Source: JAUIAI01 sp049680625 (lineage in GTDB: Bacteria; Pseudomonadota; Gammaproteobacteria; Burkholderiales; Burkholderiaceae_E). Taken from it: a stretch of 32,503 nucleotides of DNA. Under the pieces are notes generated by a model. The model made no database searches. It was not told the DNA's origin and worked only from the letters and a program-made list of their open reading frames with translations. Positions 32,273 through 32,503 of this stretch are shown here, one piece after another (the stretch's first letter is position 1; each line of letters begins with the position of its first letter). The stretch covers positions 1 through 32,503 of the forward strand of contig JBAUID010000136.1 of assembly GCA_049680625.1 (NCBI GenBank). The letters run 5' to 3'. A program made the translations under genes and the position numbers.

Positions 32273-32503
32273 TCAGTACTGTACTTTTCTTTCGAGGTAG
32301 CGAAACTGGATCACCGTCAGGCCGATAACCAGTACCATTAAAATTGCGGATTGCGCTGCGCTGCCGCCAAGATCCAGCCCAACAAAGCCATCGTTATAGA
32401 CTTTGTAAACCAGGATTTCAGTCGCCTTTGCCGGGCCGCCGGCGGTGACCGAATGAATAATTCCAAAAGTGTCGAAAAAGGCGTAAACAATATTCACGAC
32501 GAT
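32273..32503 (-). CDS. ugpA: Glycerol-3-phosphate ABC transporter permease, C-terminal part (partial)
   Basis: 76 codons are visible before the window ends; the frame is open to the edge, so a GTG at 32497 is internal. NIVYAFFDTFGIIHSVTAGGP and GFVGLDLGGSAAQSAILM match the C-terminal end of E. coli UgpA, including the final ERKVQY. The periplasmic binding-protein gene ugpB would be expected upstream, outside the window. Co-transcribed with ugpE and ugpC. Confidence 0.93.
   Translation of the reverse strand: MVVNIVYAFFDTFGIIHSVTAGGPAKATEILVYKVYNDGFVGLDLGGSAAQSAILMVLVIGLTVIQFRYLERKVQY

Overview
The window reads as chromosomal DNA of a Gram-negative proteobacterium, most likely a gammaproteobacterium. 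The grounds are a homodimeric AceE-type pyruvate dehydrogenase E1, UgpA/UgpE/UgpC proteins that closely match the enterobacterial set, a glutathione-dependent formaldehyde pathway, OmpA-type peptidoglycan-binding proteins and a CCA-encoding tRNA-Arg. Base composition looks moderately GC-rich and even throughout. I see no phage, transposon, integrase, CRISPR or rRNA.

Layout, left to right. (1) 1-5560, rightward: the end of a surface-polysaccharide or lipid-linked sugar cluster, with a polysaccharide deacetylase (5' end outside the window), a glutamine-dependent asparagine synthetase family protein, a UDP-sugar dehydrogenase with a C-terminal extension, a four-helix SMR/ArnE-like membrane protein and a zinc-ribbon methyltransferase. 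(2) 5751-6955, rightward: GTP cyclohydrolase I followed 5 bp later by a BLUF blue-light sensor. (3) 6966-8309, leftward: a membrane-anchored cytochrome c fused through a long Ala-rich linker to an OmpA domain. It diverges, across a 531-bp gap with a perfect 16-bp tandem repeat, from (4) 8841-13962, rightward: a membrane coiled-coil protein, a TM-BON-OmpA protein and an AceE homologue without neighbouring E2/E3 genes.

(5) 13992-17847: a crotonase and a LinB-like haloalkane dehalogenase (leftward) divergent from class III alcohol dehydrogenase and S-formylglutathione hydrolase (rightward), which together oxidise formaldehyde to formate. (6) 17850-21165, leftward: an OmpR-type regulator and a three-PAS hybrid histidine kinase. 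(7) 21350-21425: tRNA-Arg(CCG). (8) 21595-24197: a PaaI-type thioesterase and a BASS-family transporter (leftward) and a shortened acyl-CoA dehydrogenase-like protein (rightward).

(9) 24230-29155, leftward and tightly spaced: a broken secreted alpha/beta hydrolase, a secreted DUF2141 protein, a Tat-exported carotenoid oxygenase and a LytS/LytTR two-component pair. (10) 29363-32503, leftward: ugpA (partial), ugpE, ugpC and a HAD-family phosphatase, a glycerol-3-phosphate/glycerophosphodiester uptake operon.

The least ordinary parts are the folE-BLUF pair, the two divergent envelope proteins that both carry OmpA peptidoglycan-binding domains (one also a haem protein), the carotenoid oxygenase apparently co-transcribed with a two-component system, and the decayed hydrolase. 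Most of the rest is recognisable metabolism.
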